Shown: piece by piece, positions 1-8,600 of the stretch | How the letters are laid out: each line of letters opens with the position of its first letter | How positions within the stretch are numbered: the stretch's first letter is position 1 | Assembly: GCA_964650845.1 (NCBI GenBank) | Contig: CAZYXR010000047.1 | Coordinates: forward strand, 1-25,325 | DNA: 25,325 nucleotides | Direction of reading: 5' to 3' | DNA from: UBA7692 sp964650845 | GTDB taxonomy: Bacteria; Bacteroidota; Bacteroidia; Chitinophagales; LD1 | Translations under genes and position numbers: made by a program | The notes under the pieces: model-generated | What the model was told of the DNA's origin: nothing | The model's database searches: none | What the model saw: only the letters and a program-made list of their open reading frames with translations

Positions 1-61
1 TTCAATGGTAGAATAGAGGTCTCCAAAACCTTTGATCAGGGTTCGAATCCTTGTTCCCGTG
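1..61 (+). tRNA. trnW: tRNA-Trp (CCA), 5' end outside the window
   Basis: The 3' portion of a tRNA is visible. The anticodon loop CTCCAAA (21-27) carries anticodon CCA and so reads tryptophan codons. The T arm is CAGGG / TTCGAAT / CCTTG at 37-53, and the 3' acceptor strand TTCCCGT is followed by discriminator G at 61. The D arm is partly present, while the 5' acceptor strand lies before base 1. CCA is not fully encoded (only CA follows). The gene lies directly ahead of secE, the usual tufA-trnW-secE-nusG neighbourhood in Bacteroidota, and is probably co-transcribed with it. Confidence 0.93.
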
Positions 62-81
62 CAAGTTTTAGTAATATAAAA

Positions 82-101
82 TGCTCCATCAAATTGGAGC
101 A
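82..101 (+). other. Hairpin between tRNA-Trp and secE
   Basis: TGCTCCA (82-88) and TGGAGCA (95-101) form a perfect 7-bp stem with a 6-nt loop, 10 bases ahead of the secE ATG. The 3' arm contains GGAG, the only Shine-Dalgarno-like sequence before secE, so the stem could sequester it or mark a processing site after the tRNA. No U-tract follows, so it is not a typical terminator. A 7-bp stem can arise by chance. Confidence 0.35.
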
Positions 102-111
102 AAACATTAAA

Positions 112-309
112 ATGGAAAAAGTAAAATTGTACTTCACAGAAGCTTATGACGAGTTGCTACATAAAGTAACCTGGCCAACTTGGACAGAGCTTCAACAAAG
201 TGCAGTAGTGGTTTTGATTGCTACTGTAATTATTTCTATCCTTATTTCTACAATGGATATTGTAAGCAAAATGGGCATGGAAAATTTATACAAAATAATA
301 GTAAAATAA
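112..309 (+). CDS. secE: Preprotein translocase subunit SecE
   Basis: SecE is the small essential subunit that clamps SecY in the SecYEG protein-export channel of the inner membrane. The 65-residue protein has the single-helix form usual outside enterobacteria. An amphipathic N-terminal segment contains the conserved VTWPTWTE stretch (about residues 18-25), followed by one hydrophobic membrane helix, AVVVLIATVIISILIS. The ATG at 112 is preferred over an in-frame TTG at 94 because it gives the usual family length and start (MEKVK). nusG begins 6 bases after the stop, so secE-nusG form an operon downstream of tRNA-Trp. Confidence 0.94.
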   Translation: MEKVKLYFTEAYDELLHKVTWPTWTELQQSAVVVLIATVIISILISTMDIVSKMGMENLYKIIVK

Positions 310-315
310 AGCGCC

Positions 316-849
316 ATGAGTGACGGAAAAAAGTGGTATGTGGTGCGCGTAGTAAGCGGACAGGAAAAGAAAATTCGCGAGCACGTGAAGATGGAAGTGG
401 AACGCGCAAAGTGGGATCATATCATTACAAATATTCTTATCCCTACCGAAAAGATTTATACCATTAAAAACGGTAAAAAAACCATCAAGGAAAAAAACAT
501 GTATCCCGGATATATGTACATGGAAGTTGACCCCGCAAAAATCAACAACGATATTCTTGGGCAAATTCGTCAGGTGGGCGGTGTGTTGCAATATCTTGGC
601 ACATTGAGTCATGCCGAAGAATTGAAGCTTTTGGGCAAAGCTGATGAAATGTTGGATTCAACCGAACAAATGGCAGAGCCGTTTATATTGAATGAAGACA
701 TCAAAATCATTGACGGCCCTTTCAATGGTTTTATTGGCACTATTGAAGAAATAGTAACCGACAAGAAAAAACTAAAAGTAGAGGTGAAAATCTTTGGCAG
801 AAAAACGCCCGTGGAAGTTACCTTTTTACAAGTTGAAAAAATTGCATAG
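316..849 (+). CDS. nusG: Transcription termination/antitermination protein NusG
   Basis: NusG binds RNA polymerase and couples elongation to Rho or to the leading ribosome. The 177-aa product has the normal family length. The N-terminal NGN domain begins KKWYVVRVVSGQEKKIREH and contains MYPGYMYMEV, the usual PGY element of the polymerase-binding face. The C-terminal KOW domain carries the typical IDGPFNGFIGTIEEI (about residues 132-146) and ends ..VEVTFLQVEKI. It follows secE by 6 bases and probably shares its transcript. A hairpin terminator lies 17 bases after the stop and a convergent gene follows, so rplK, normally the next gene, is not linked here. Confidence 0.97.
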   Translation: MSDGKKWYVVRVVSGQEKKIREHVKMEVERAKWDHIITNILIPTEKIYTIKNGKKTIKEKNMYPGYMYMEVDPAKINNDILGQIRQVGGVLQYLGTLSHAEELKLLGKADEMLDSTEQMAEPFILNEDIKIIDGPFNGFIGTIEEIVTDKKKLKVEVKIFGRKTPVEVTFLQVEKIA

Positions 850-865
850 AGCAACATTGAATTAT

Positions 866-904
866 AAAAAAAGCCACTTTGAAAATCAAAGCGGCTTTTT
901 TGTT
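866..904. terminator. Bidirectional rho-independent terminator, nusG / Wzi-like gene
   Basis: The sequence contains an A-run, then AAGCC-A-CTTTG, loop AAAAT, CAAAG-C-GGCTT, then a T-run: ten pairs with one A/C mismatch, flanked by A- and T-tracts on the two sides. It therefore fits termination in both directions, for nusG (ends 849) and for the convergent gene whose stop is at 919. Confidence 0.88.
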
Positions 905-918
905 TTAGTGCAGTAGCA

Positions 919-2604
919 CTAAAATTCATATTGCTTGTAAGCAATATTCATTCGTGCACCTACACCAAAATAGACAGTTTTTGAATCGCGAGAATTCAAC
1001 TTACTGTCTTTGCTGCGATAAAGAAACTCCAAATCAACATACACATTGTGCCAAGGCTGGTAGGTAAATAAAAGATTGAAATAGTTTTGGGTTGCCTTTG
1101 CGCCATTGCCAACTTGGTTGCCATACACGCTGGTAACTGTTTGCGCAGTAGTTGATTTTAAAATATCGCCACCAAAATGCTGTTCTTTTCCGGTGGCGGC
1201 ATCAATAGAATCTTCGCCATAAACACTGTAATAATACTTCGCCATTACATTCAGCTCAGGAATAATCTGATACCTACCCGTTAGTAGAAACTCGTAAAAA
1301 TTTGCACCTAGCGGGTGAGCAAGCGGTTGATTGTAGTGTGTATAATTTGCCGTTACACCGGTTGTTGGGTTGGCATTGTGCGCATAAATAAATGGGCGTG
1401 CATAATTAAACTCCGCTTGCAGATCCAAATTCGGAATCAAATCGATGTATTTTGCCCCTACTTGAAATGCAAACTTATTGGCCCACCAGCCGCTGTTTTT
1501 TCTTAACTCGGCAAAGTTAAACTCATCAAAAACTACTTGGCTATACAACTGTAAATGATTGAAGGCATTGGCTTTGATATCAAATCCAATCAAAGCATTA
1601 TCTGGCGAACCAAGCGACTGCTCTACCGATCGGTAGAAGATTATCGGATTCAAATAGTGAAACTCAAAATGGTTTTTGCGGTTAAAAATTACACCTTCAA
1701 AAAAACCAATATCTAAAAAGTGAGCAACATTAAAATTAAGGTGATGAAAAGCACCGTATTTTTTGGGCAATTCCTTGTCGGCACCACGCTTATATTGGTT
1801 CACCAACTCGGCCCAAATGGTTTGGTAATTGATTCGCCAAACACGCGTGTTCATTTTCAAAAACATATAAGGCGCACCAAAATCGCTTAGGTAAAATGAA
1901 CGAATACCATTGCCAATAAAATTGCGATCGTAGCCAAATTGCAAATCAATATACTTTAGCACATTTACATTGATGTAACCGCGGGCTTCAAAAAAATCTA
2001 TTCCGGTGTTTCTATATACTTTCCAATAACCATTACCTGGTATGTATTCTTTCTCGTCAATTCTATCGCGCACATACTTTGGGTTGCGCATTTGATTTTC
2101 GGTAATAGAAAAATAGAAACCAACACGCTGTTTGATATTAAAACGCAATTCAACACCGCGTGTATTCACAAACAAAAAATCTTTGGCATCGGTTTGCGCT
2201 CCGAATCTAAAACCCAAAATGGGATTGATTCTTAAACTGAAATCTTTTTTTACATCTACATGGCCAAGACTTGCCGGCTCGCGATAAAACACCCAAACGG
2301 GTTTTGGTGTGCGGCTTTTAAGAGTATCTAACCATTCGCTGTTATCGTTTATTAAATAAGTAAGCTGAAAACGTTTGCGCTTATTGAGGGAGAGATTAGA
2401 AAACCACATCGACTCGGCAATCTCGGCTACTGCTTGCCTGCTATATGGCTTTGCCGAGGTGTGCGCAATCGGCAATATTTTACCATAGCGAATATCCAAC
2501 CTATCAACTATTTGATAGGCATCGCTGCCGAGTGGAATGTAAGTTTGCGATTGAACTACTGAAAAAACAAGCATTGCAAGTACAATGCCATAGAATTGTT
2601 TCAT
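919..2604 (-). CDS. Outer-membrane beta-barrel protein, Wzi/capsule-assembly-like
   Basis: The 561-aa protein begins with a Sec signal peptide (MKQFYGIVLAMLVFSVVQSQ, cleavage after about residue 19). The mature part is rich in alternating hydrophobic/aromatic strands, with many Tyr, Phe and Asn, and ends in an aromatic (YEF), all typical of outer-membrane beta-barrels. Layout and motifs (FGYDRNFIGNGIRSFYLSDF at about 226-245, an N-terminal helical region, about 560 residues) recall the Wzi capsule-assembly family and RemB-type proteins of gliding Bacteroidota. The family call is from memory of the pattern, not a search. It lies 143 bases downstream of the PorP-like gene on the same strand and ends at the shared terminator. 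It could belong to the T9SS/adhesin locus or be independent. Confidence 0.62.
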   Translation of the reverse strand: MKQFYGIVLAMLVFSVVQSQTYIPLGSDAYQIVDRLDIRYGKILPIAHTSAKPYSRQAVAEIAESMWFSNLSLNKRKRFQLTYLINDNSEWLDTLKSRTPKPVWVFYREPASLGHVDVKKDFSLRINPILGFRFGAQTDAKDFLFVNTRGVELRFNIKQRVGFYFSITENQMRNPKYVRDRIDEKEYIPGNGYWKVYRNTGIDFFEARGYINVNVLKYIDLQFGYDRNFIGNGIRSFYLSDFGAPYMFLKMNTRVWRINYQTIWAELVNQYKRGADKELPKKYGAFHHLNFNVAHFLDIGFFEGVIFNRKNHFEFHYLNPIIFYRSVEQSLGSPDNALIGFDIKANAFNHLQLYSQVVFDEFNFAELRKNSGWWANKFAFQVGAKYIDLIPNLDLQAEFNYARPFIYAHNANPTTGVTANYTHYNQPLAHPLGANFYEFLLTGRYQIIPELNVMAKYYYSVYGEDSIDAATGKEQHFGGDILKSTTAQTVTSVYGNQVGNGAKATQNYFNLLFTYQPWHNVYVDLEFLYRSKDSKLNSRDSKTVYFGVGARMNIAYKQYEF

Positions 2605-2747
2605 GCCGCTAAAAAAGATAATTTATTGGTATTTGCTTACTATTCAAGCACAGAAAACGGCTAAGGTGTTGAATTTGTTGTGCAGTTCAACTTGCTAAAA
2701 GCAGAATGACAGGAAACAACCACAAACCAATTGCGTAACTGTGCAAA

Positions 2748-3674
2748 TTAGTTCACATACCGTTGCGACTTATAGAATGGTCGGGCAGCTTTTTTAGCTT
2801 TGATAGTGTAGCTTAAATTGATTTCGTGCGAACCCGATTGATAGCTCAATAATCTACCAAAATTCACATCGTAAGAATAGCTAGCAAATAGCCCTTTCCA
2901 AATATGAACGCCTAACAAAGCACCACCTGCATCGTTGCTGCGATAAATCAACCCGGCTACAATGCGTTTGCGAAATGTAGCGTTGATGTTTACTTCGGCT
3001 TGGGTAATAAAAATGCTGCTGCGTACAAATACCCCTGGTGAAAGCGTAAATTTTTCGCTTGCCACCCAATCGTATTTTGCATAAGCCATGTAATGGCGTG
3101 GCACTTTAAAAACAGTAGCATCTTTTTGCGACTGGTCGAGATGCGTAATAGCAAAACCTAATGTTGTGCCCCAGCCTTTAAATTCTACCCCTAAACCTAA
3201 ATATGCTTTAAAGCGACTTACATTGTCGTAAATACCGCTTTGGTCGGCATCTTGCTGATAAATCAACTCGCTGCCACGGGTAGAGCGATTCAAAAAACCT
3301 AAACTGATACCACCCGAAAGATAAGCTTTGCCACCGGCAAGCCGTTGAGAATACGCATAAGAAACACGGGCTGAAATACTGCGCTCTTTACCCAGCATAT
3401 CGTGTACAAAAACCAAACCTACACCACCTTTTATTTTGGGTATGTAACCATAGGCATCCAGCAACTGAGTAGAAGGAGCTTCTTTGTAACCAACCCATTG
3501 CTGCCGCGCCAATGCACTGATATAAATATCGCGCGTGTTGCCGGCCACAGCAGGATTAAACACATGGCTGTGATACATAAAATGTGCAATCACAGGCTCG
3601 TTTTGCGCATTGGCACTACTTGCAAATGCAAGTACAAACAGCAGGGCGAAAATTCTTTGTTGAATACTTTTCAT
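2748..3674 (-). CDS. PorP/SprF-family type IX secretion outer-membrane protein
   Basis: PorP/SprF proteins are outer-membrane barrels of the T9SS. SprF-type members are genetically tied to secretion or anchoring of type B substrates such as SprB. The 308-aa product starts with a signal peptide (MKSIQQRIFALLFVLAFAS.., cleaved near NAQ) and then shows the family hallmarks: FMYHSHVFNPAVAGNTRD near the mature N-terminus, ARQQWVGYKEAPSTQ, and repeated glycine-rich beta strands ending in YSYDVNFGRLLSYQSGSHEI. An in-frame TTG 21 bases upstream is possible, but the ATG at 3674 puts the signal peptide at the terminus. It starts 24 bases after the PorE-like stop and completes a three-gene unit with the giant type B adhesin upstream. 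Confidence 0.9.
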   Translation of the reverse strand: MKSIQQRIFALLFVLAFASSANAQNEPVIAHFMYHSHVFNPAVAGNTRDIYISALARQQWVGYKEAPSTQLLDAYGYIPKIKGGVGLVFVHDMLGKERSISARVSYAYSQRLAGGKAYLSGGISLGFLNRSTRGSELIYQQDADQSGIYDNVSRFKAYLGLGVEFKGWGTTLGFAITHLDQSQKDATVFKVPRHYMAYAKYDWVASEKFTLSPGVFVRSSIFITQAEVNINATFRKRIVAGLIYRSNDAGGALLGVHIWKGLFASYSYDVNFGRLLSYQSGSHEINLSYTIKAKKAARPFYKSQRYVN

Positions 3675-3698
3675 AATTCTGTTTTCTATAGTCAATTC

Positions 3699-5624
3699 TT
3701 AATCGTTTTTCAAAACCTGAAATGTTGTTCGTCTATTTTTTTGATGGCCGTCTTCATCTTTAGCATTCTTTACAACCGGTTGTGTAGAAGCAAAACCTTT
3801 TGAAGTGAGGCGAGTGGGATTGATGCCTTTTGAAACCAAATAAACCACCACGCTTTTTGCACGGTTTTCAGAAAGTTTCATGTTGTAATCTAACTTGCCG
3901 CGCTCGTCTGTATGCGAATTGATTTGCACCAAAGCCTCAGGAGTATCGTCCAACAATTTCACCAATTTATCTAAGCTTGGCTTCGATTCTTCGCGCAGGC
4001 TATCGCTATCGTAATCGTAGTAAATATCTTCAATCTTAATTTCTTCTTTTGGAATGCGCTTGATAGAAAAATCGTAATTATGACCGGTAGCTTTTGAAAA
4101 TTCTTTCGAGAATTTTTCTCCCTGTGTAGTTAGTTTTTTTGAATCGCCAAAATAACCCGGGGCTATTACATTGATTTTATAATCTTGGTCTTTGTTCAAG
4201 TTAAAAGCGTACTCGCCATTAGCATTAGTAAATGTAGAATCAATAGTACCATCGGCAGCAGTCAATATTACTTTAGCACCCGCAAGCGGGCTTGTATTGT
4301 CCACATCGGTTACTCTACCTTTTACTACAAGATTTACAGGCGTTAAAAAGAAATTGTAAACATCATCGCCACCAGCCCCGCCTAAACGATTGGAAGTGAA
4401 ATAGCCGCTTGTTTTTTCTTTATTGGTAAACACAATAAAAAAGTCATCATCGGGGCTGTTAAAAGGCAATTTCAAGTGCGATGGTTTACCCCAAACACCA
4501 TCGTTGCTTTGTGAGGTTGAGTAAACATCTTGCCCGCCAAAACCCGGATGCCCGTTTGAAGAAAAATATAACTCATTTTCGCTTGCCACCGGAAAAACCT
4601 CATCCATTTCTGTATTTACATTATCGCCCAAATTGCGCGGCTCGCCCCACTCTTCGCCATTTTTGCGCATTACCCAAATATCACTTCCACCTTTGCCGCC
4701 TTCCATTTTTGCACAAAAGAAAAGCAACTTGCCATCGGGCGAAATTGCAGGATGTTGCATATCAACCGTTTGCTTAAACGAAAGTGCAATCAACTTTGGC
4801 GCGCTCCATGTTCCGGTGCTTTCATCGAAAGTTGTTTCGGCAATACTGCAAAAAGCAGTTTTCGATTTATTGTCGTTGCACTTATTAAAATAGCCGGTTT
4901 TGGTTTTCTCGGCATAAGTCAATACGCCTTCGTTAAATGGCGTATTAAGTGCTTCTACCTTCTTAGGCTTCGACCACATTTTGTCGCCCTTTTGATAAAC
5001 AGAAACAAACACATCCGAAAAGGCTTCGCCATCGTACGCATATACTTTATCAGTAGCTTCCATGCGCGATGAAGTGAAGTAAAGCTTATCGCCAATAGGC
5101 AAAGCAGCATAGTCGTTAAAGCGACTGTTCAGCGATGTTTCGTTGTTAAGTGTATAAACATTGGGTTCGGGCGTTGTACTGAGTGCTGTATTGCAATTGT
5201 TCAACAATCGGGTGGCATCTTTATCGCCCGGCACTTGCTCTAAGAATGCTTGAAACTTCCCCTTGGCATTTTCATATTCGCCCAAGCGCATGTGTATGTT
5301 GCCTTGATGAAACAAGTAATTAGGATTTGCCCAACCACGTGCTTTGGCTTTATCATACCAACTCAAAGCATCTTTTAGTTTTCCGGTGTAGCGATAACAC
5401 TCCGCTACTTTAAAAGTCATATCGGCTAAACCTTTGTTGCTTTTCGATTTGGCTATAAACTTCAAGTACATGGGCAATACCGTTGCATACTCTCTGTTTT
5501 CAAAAGCAGCATCTGCAATTTCTTCATCTGTTTGTGCTTGTGTTGCAATAGGCAAAAGAAAAAGCACCAACAAAAAAAGTATTGCCCGTGCAATAAACGA
5601 TGGAATATATCTTGTGTTATTCAT
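3699..5624 (-). CDS. PorE-like protein: TPR, PD40 propeller, carboxypeptidase-regulatory and OmpA domains
   Basis: The domain order matches PorE, the T9SS component that links the outer-membrane complex to peptidoglycan. Signal peptide: ..FLLVLFLLPIATQAQ. TPR helices follow (about residues 30-135, e.g. AFENREYATVLPMYLKF, LKDALSWYDKAKARGW). A PD40-type beta-propeller has repeated blades such as AISPDGKLLFFCAK and ELYFSSNGHPGFGGQDVYST. A carboxypeptidase-regulatory-like fold contains VKGRVTDVDNTSPLAGAKV. The C-terminal OmpA domain has NSHTDERG and LSENRAKSV, carrying the Asp and Arg that bind diaminopimelate in OmpA domains. ATG 5624 is chosen because it leaves a normal signal peptide; an in-frame ATG at 5663 would give a long N-terminal extension. 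No lipobox is seen. It lies between the adhesin and the PorP-like gene. Confidence 0.88.
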   Translation of the reverse strand: MNNTRYIPSFIARAILFLLVLFLLPIATQAQTDEEIADAAFENREYATVLPMYLKFIAKSKSNKGLADMTFKVAECYRYTGKLKDALSWYDKAKARGWANPNYLFHQGNIHMRLGEYENAKGKFQAFLEQVPGDKDATRLLNNCNTALSTTPEPNVYTLNNETSLNSRFNDYAALPIGDKLYFTSSRMEATDKVYAYDGEAFSDVFVSVYQKGDKMWSKPKKVEALNTPFNEGVLTYAEKTKTGYFNKCNDNKSKTAFCSIAETTFDESTGTWSAPKLIALSFKQTVDMQHPAISPDGKLLFFCAKMEGGKGGSDIWVMRKNGEEWGEPRNLGDNVNTEMDEVFPVASENELYFSSNGHPGFGGQDVYSTSQSNDGVWGKPSHLKLPFNSPDDDFFIVFTNKEKTSGYFTSNRLGGAGGDDVYNFFLTPVNLVVKGRVTDVDNTSPLAGAKVILTAADGTIDSTFTNANGEYAFNLNKDQDYKINVIAPGYFGDSKKLTTQGEKFSKEFSKATGHNYDFSIKRIPKEEIKIEDIYYDYDSDSLREESKPSLDKLVKLLDDTPEALVQINSHTDERGKLDYNMKLSENRAKSVVVYLVSKGINPTRLTSKGFASTQPVVKNAKDEDGHQKNRRTTFQVLKND

Positions 5625-5675
5625 TGAATTGGATAGTTCGTATTTAGTTTGAATAGTTGCCATGGTGGGTGTTTA

Positions 5676-8600
5676 TTATTCTTGAATAACCAAAACTGTT
5701 CCTTTAACCGTTGTATTTTTATCGGTGATGTTTTCCAACTCTACAATGTAAAAGTAGGTTCCGGGGGAAACTTTCTTGCCGTTGTAAGTGCCATCCCATC
5801 CTTCAATACCTTTATACAATTCTTGCCCCCAGCGGTTGTATATTATCAAATCGTAATCTTTCAAAAACACATCATTTCGGCCATCTTTATTGGGTGTAAA
5901 TGCATTGGGAAAGTCAGCTACTTTTACCAAAGCGGTATCGGCAACGCTTCTACAACCATTATCAAAAGCAATAACTACAACAGTATCTTTATCGTTGAAT
6001 TTTGCAGATGCATAAAAGTTTTCGAGGCCTTCTTGCACCAATGTACCATTCACATAAAACTCATACTCAGCATAGCCGTTAGGGTTTGCAGTAAACACGA
6101 GTTTCTCTTGCGGCAGAATTTTGTTATCTGCCTTATCGCTTGTAAGCGTAACTACCGGTAGCGCTTTTACTTCCACTTCAATATCTTTTCTTGCCTCAAG
6201 GCTTCGGCAGCCGCCTGTTGTGGAAGCAGAAACGTAAAATGTAGTATTTTCAAACAGTGCATCGGTGGTATAAGTATTGCCGGCTCCCAATTGATTGCCA
6301 TTTAATGGTGCATCCCACCAAACTATTGCTGCCCCTTGCGAAGCAGTAGCTGAAAGTGTGGTTGAATCGCCATAGCAGATGGAGGTATTGGCAGTAGATA
6401 GATTCAAAACTGTTGGTGCTTTTACAACAGTTACGGTTACCGGAATTCGTGTGCCACTGTGTCTGCAACCAAATTCATTTACCGACTCTAAATAGTAGGT
6501 TGTGGTTGTAACCGGAGAAACTGTCAATGGGCTTACACCAACTAAATTTCCACCTGTTTCGACATCGTAAAAATTGTATGAAATGGTTCCACCCAACGAG
6601 TTGGTTCCGGTAAGAACTGTACTTGAACCCTCGCATATTGTAGCATCTTGCGCAGTGGCTGTAGGTACTGTTGGAGCTACTTTTACATTAACATTTAAAG
6701 TAGCCGGCAATGAAGAACCACAAGCATTTGAGGCAACCACACTAACTGTTTGCGCACCCGAAGTTACCCAATTTACACTAAGGCTGTTTGTACCTTGCCC
6801 CGAAACAATATTGCCTCCGTTGCTTACTGTCCATGTGTAAGTTGTAGCATTGGGCAGTGCAGTAATGGTGTAATTATCTAATCCAGGGCAAACATCATTT
6901 GCACCTTGAATGGTTGCCGACATTACAGGTGCCGGAGGATTTACTGTAACATCAATGGTAGCTGGAAGGCTTTGTCCGCAATCATTTTCGGCAAAAACAG
7001 AAAGTGTGTAAGTGCCGGGCGATGAAGCCCAATCTACCGTAATGGAAGTTGTGCCTTGCCCCGAGGTGATAGTGCCACCCCCCGAAATTCCCCAACCATA
7101 ATTGGTTGCATTTGGCACAGCCGTAATGCTATAAATTTCGGTTGTGCTGCCACATGTTGCCAATTGCCCAACAATAGTACCCGGGCGATTTGGCGCAGCT
7201 GCTTTTACATTTACATTTACTGTTTTAGGAACACTATTACTGCATGCACCTGTAGCTACAACACTTACTGTTGCATTGCCTTGCGTTGCCCATGTTACCG
7301 AAATACTCGTTGTGCCTTGCCCTGAATTTATTGTACCATTGGTAACCGTCCATTGATAACCTTTAGCATCTTGTACAGGCGCAATACTGTATGTTTGGGT
7401 TGAAGGGCAAACAGTAGTATCGCCAGTAATGTCGCCTACTACAGGCGCACTACCACTCAATACAGTTAGGGGTAATGTTGCCTGCACACTCGACCCACAA
7501 ACATTATCGGCACTTACTGCAACAGTATATGGACCGCCCGGAGTCGCCCAATCTACATTGATAGATGTAGTACCCTGACCCGAAAGAATAGTACCGCCTC
7601 CACCACTTACCGTCCAAGTATATCCGGTAGCATTTGCACTACTTTGGATAGTATAGGTAGATGCACCTTGACATGGTTGATTATTTCCAGTAATGGTTAC
7701 AGGCGGTGTGGGTGTAGTATCAGAAACTGTAACATTTAATGATGTTGTTGCAGAGCTTCCACAAACATTTTGTGCAGAAACAGTGATAGGGAAAGTACCA
7801 GTACCTTGCCAGTGTACCGAAATTGATGTTGTGCCTTGCCCGCTCAATATAGTGCCAGAGCTGCCTACCGTCCAATTATACGTTGTGCCATTGGTTGCCG
7901 CACCTACAGTGTAATTGTGATTTCCTTTACATACAACTTGTGTTCCTGTAATCGCACCCAAGCCTGTTGGAGCAGCTTCCGTAACTGTAACCGTTTTAAC
8001 GGTTGTACTGCTTGTACCGCAAGCATTGCCAGCAGTAACTGAAACATTGTAAGTACCGGCAGTAGTCCAGTTTACATTTACATTGGTTGTGCCTTGACCC
8101 GAAGTGATGGTACCACCACCCGAAACAGACCACGTATAAGTGGTAGCAAAGTTCACCGCAGTTATAGAATATGATTTATTGCTTGCACACACTGCGGTAT
8201 CACCAACAATTACAGCAGGCGCAGCAGTTACGGCATTTTGTACATTTATGCTGAGTGTATTGGAAACATTACCGCAATCGTTGCTGGCAACAACCGAAAC
8301 AGTGTAAAGCCCCCCGGGTGTTGTCCAATTTACATTTATAGAAGTAGTACCCTGACCAGAAGTTATTGTTCCGCCATTGTTCACACTCCATACATAACTA
8401 CTTGCATTTGCCACCGGAGTAATTGAATACACTTCAACACCAGGACATGGATTGTTAGTTCCGGTTATTGGAGGTACTGAACTTGGCGGTGGTGTTTTTA
8501 CATTCACCAAAAGTGTATTGTTTGCGCTGCCACAATCGTTGGTAGCAGTAACTGTAATGGTGTGCGGGCCGGCAACCGTCCATGCAATAATAGCATTTGT

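Noticed and set aside
286..944. Minus-strand open frames opposite nusG
   Set aside because: They lie antisense to a complete, conserved nusG and contain no recognisable protein features.
3402..5652. Plus-strand open frames opposite the PorP- and PorE-like genes
   Set aside because: They are shadows of well-supported minus-strand genes with clear domains.
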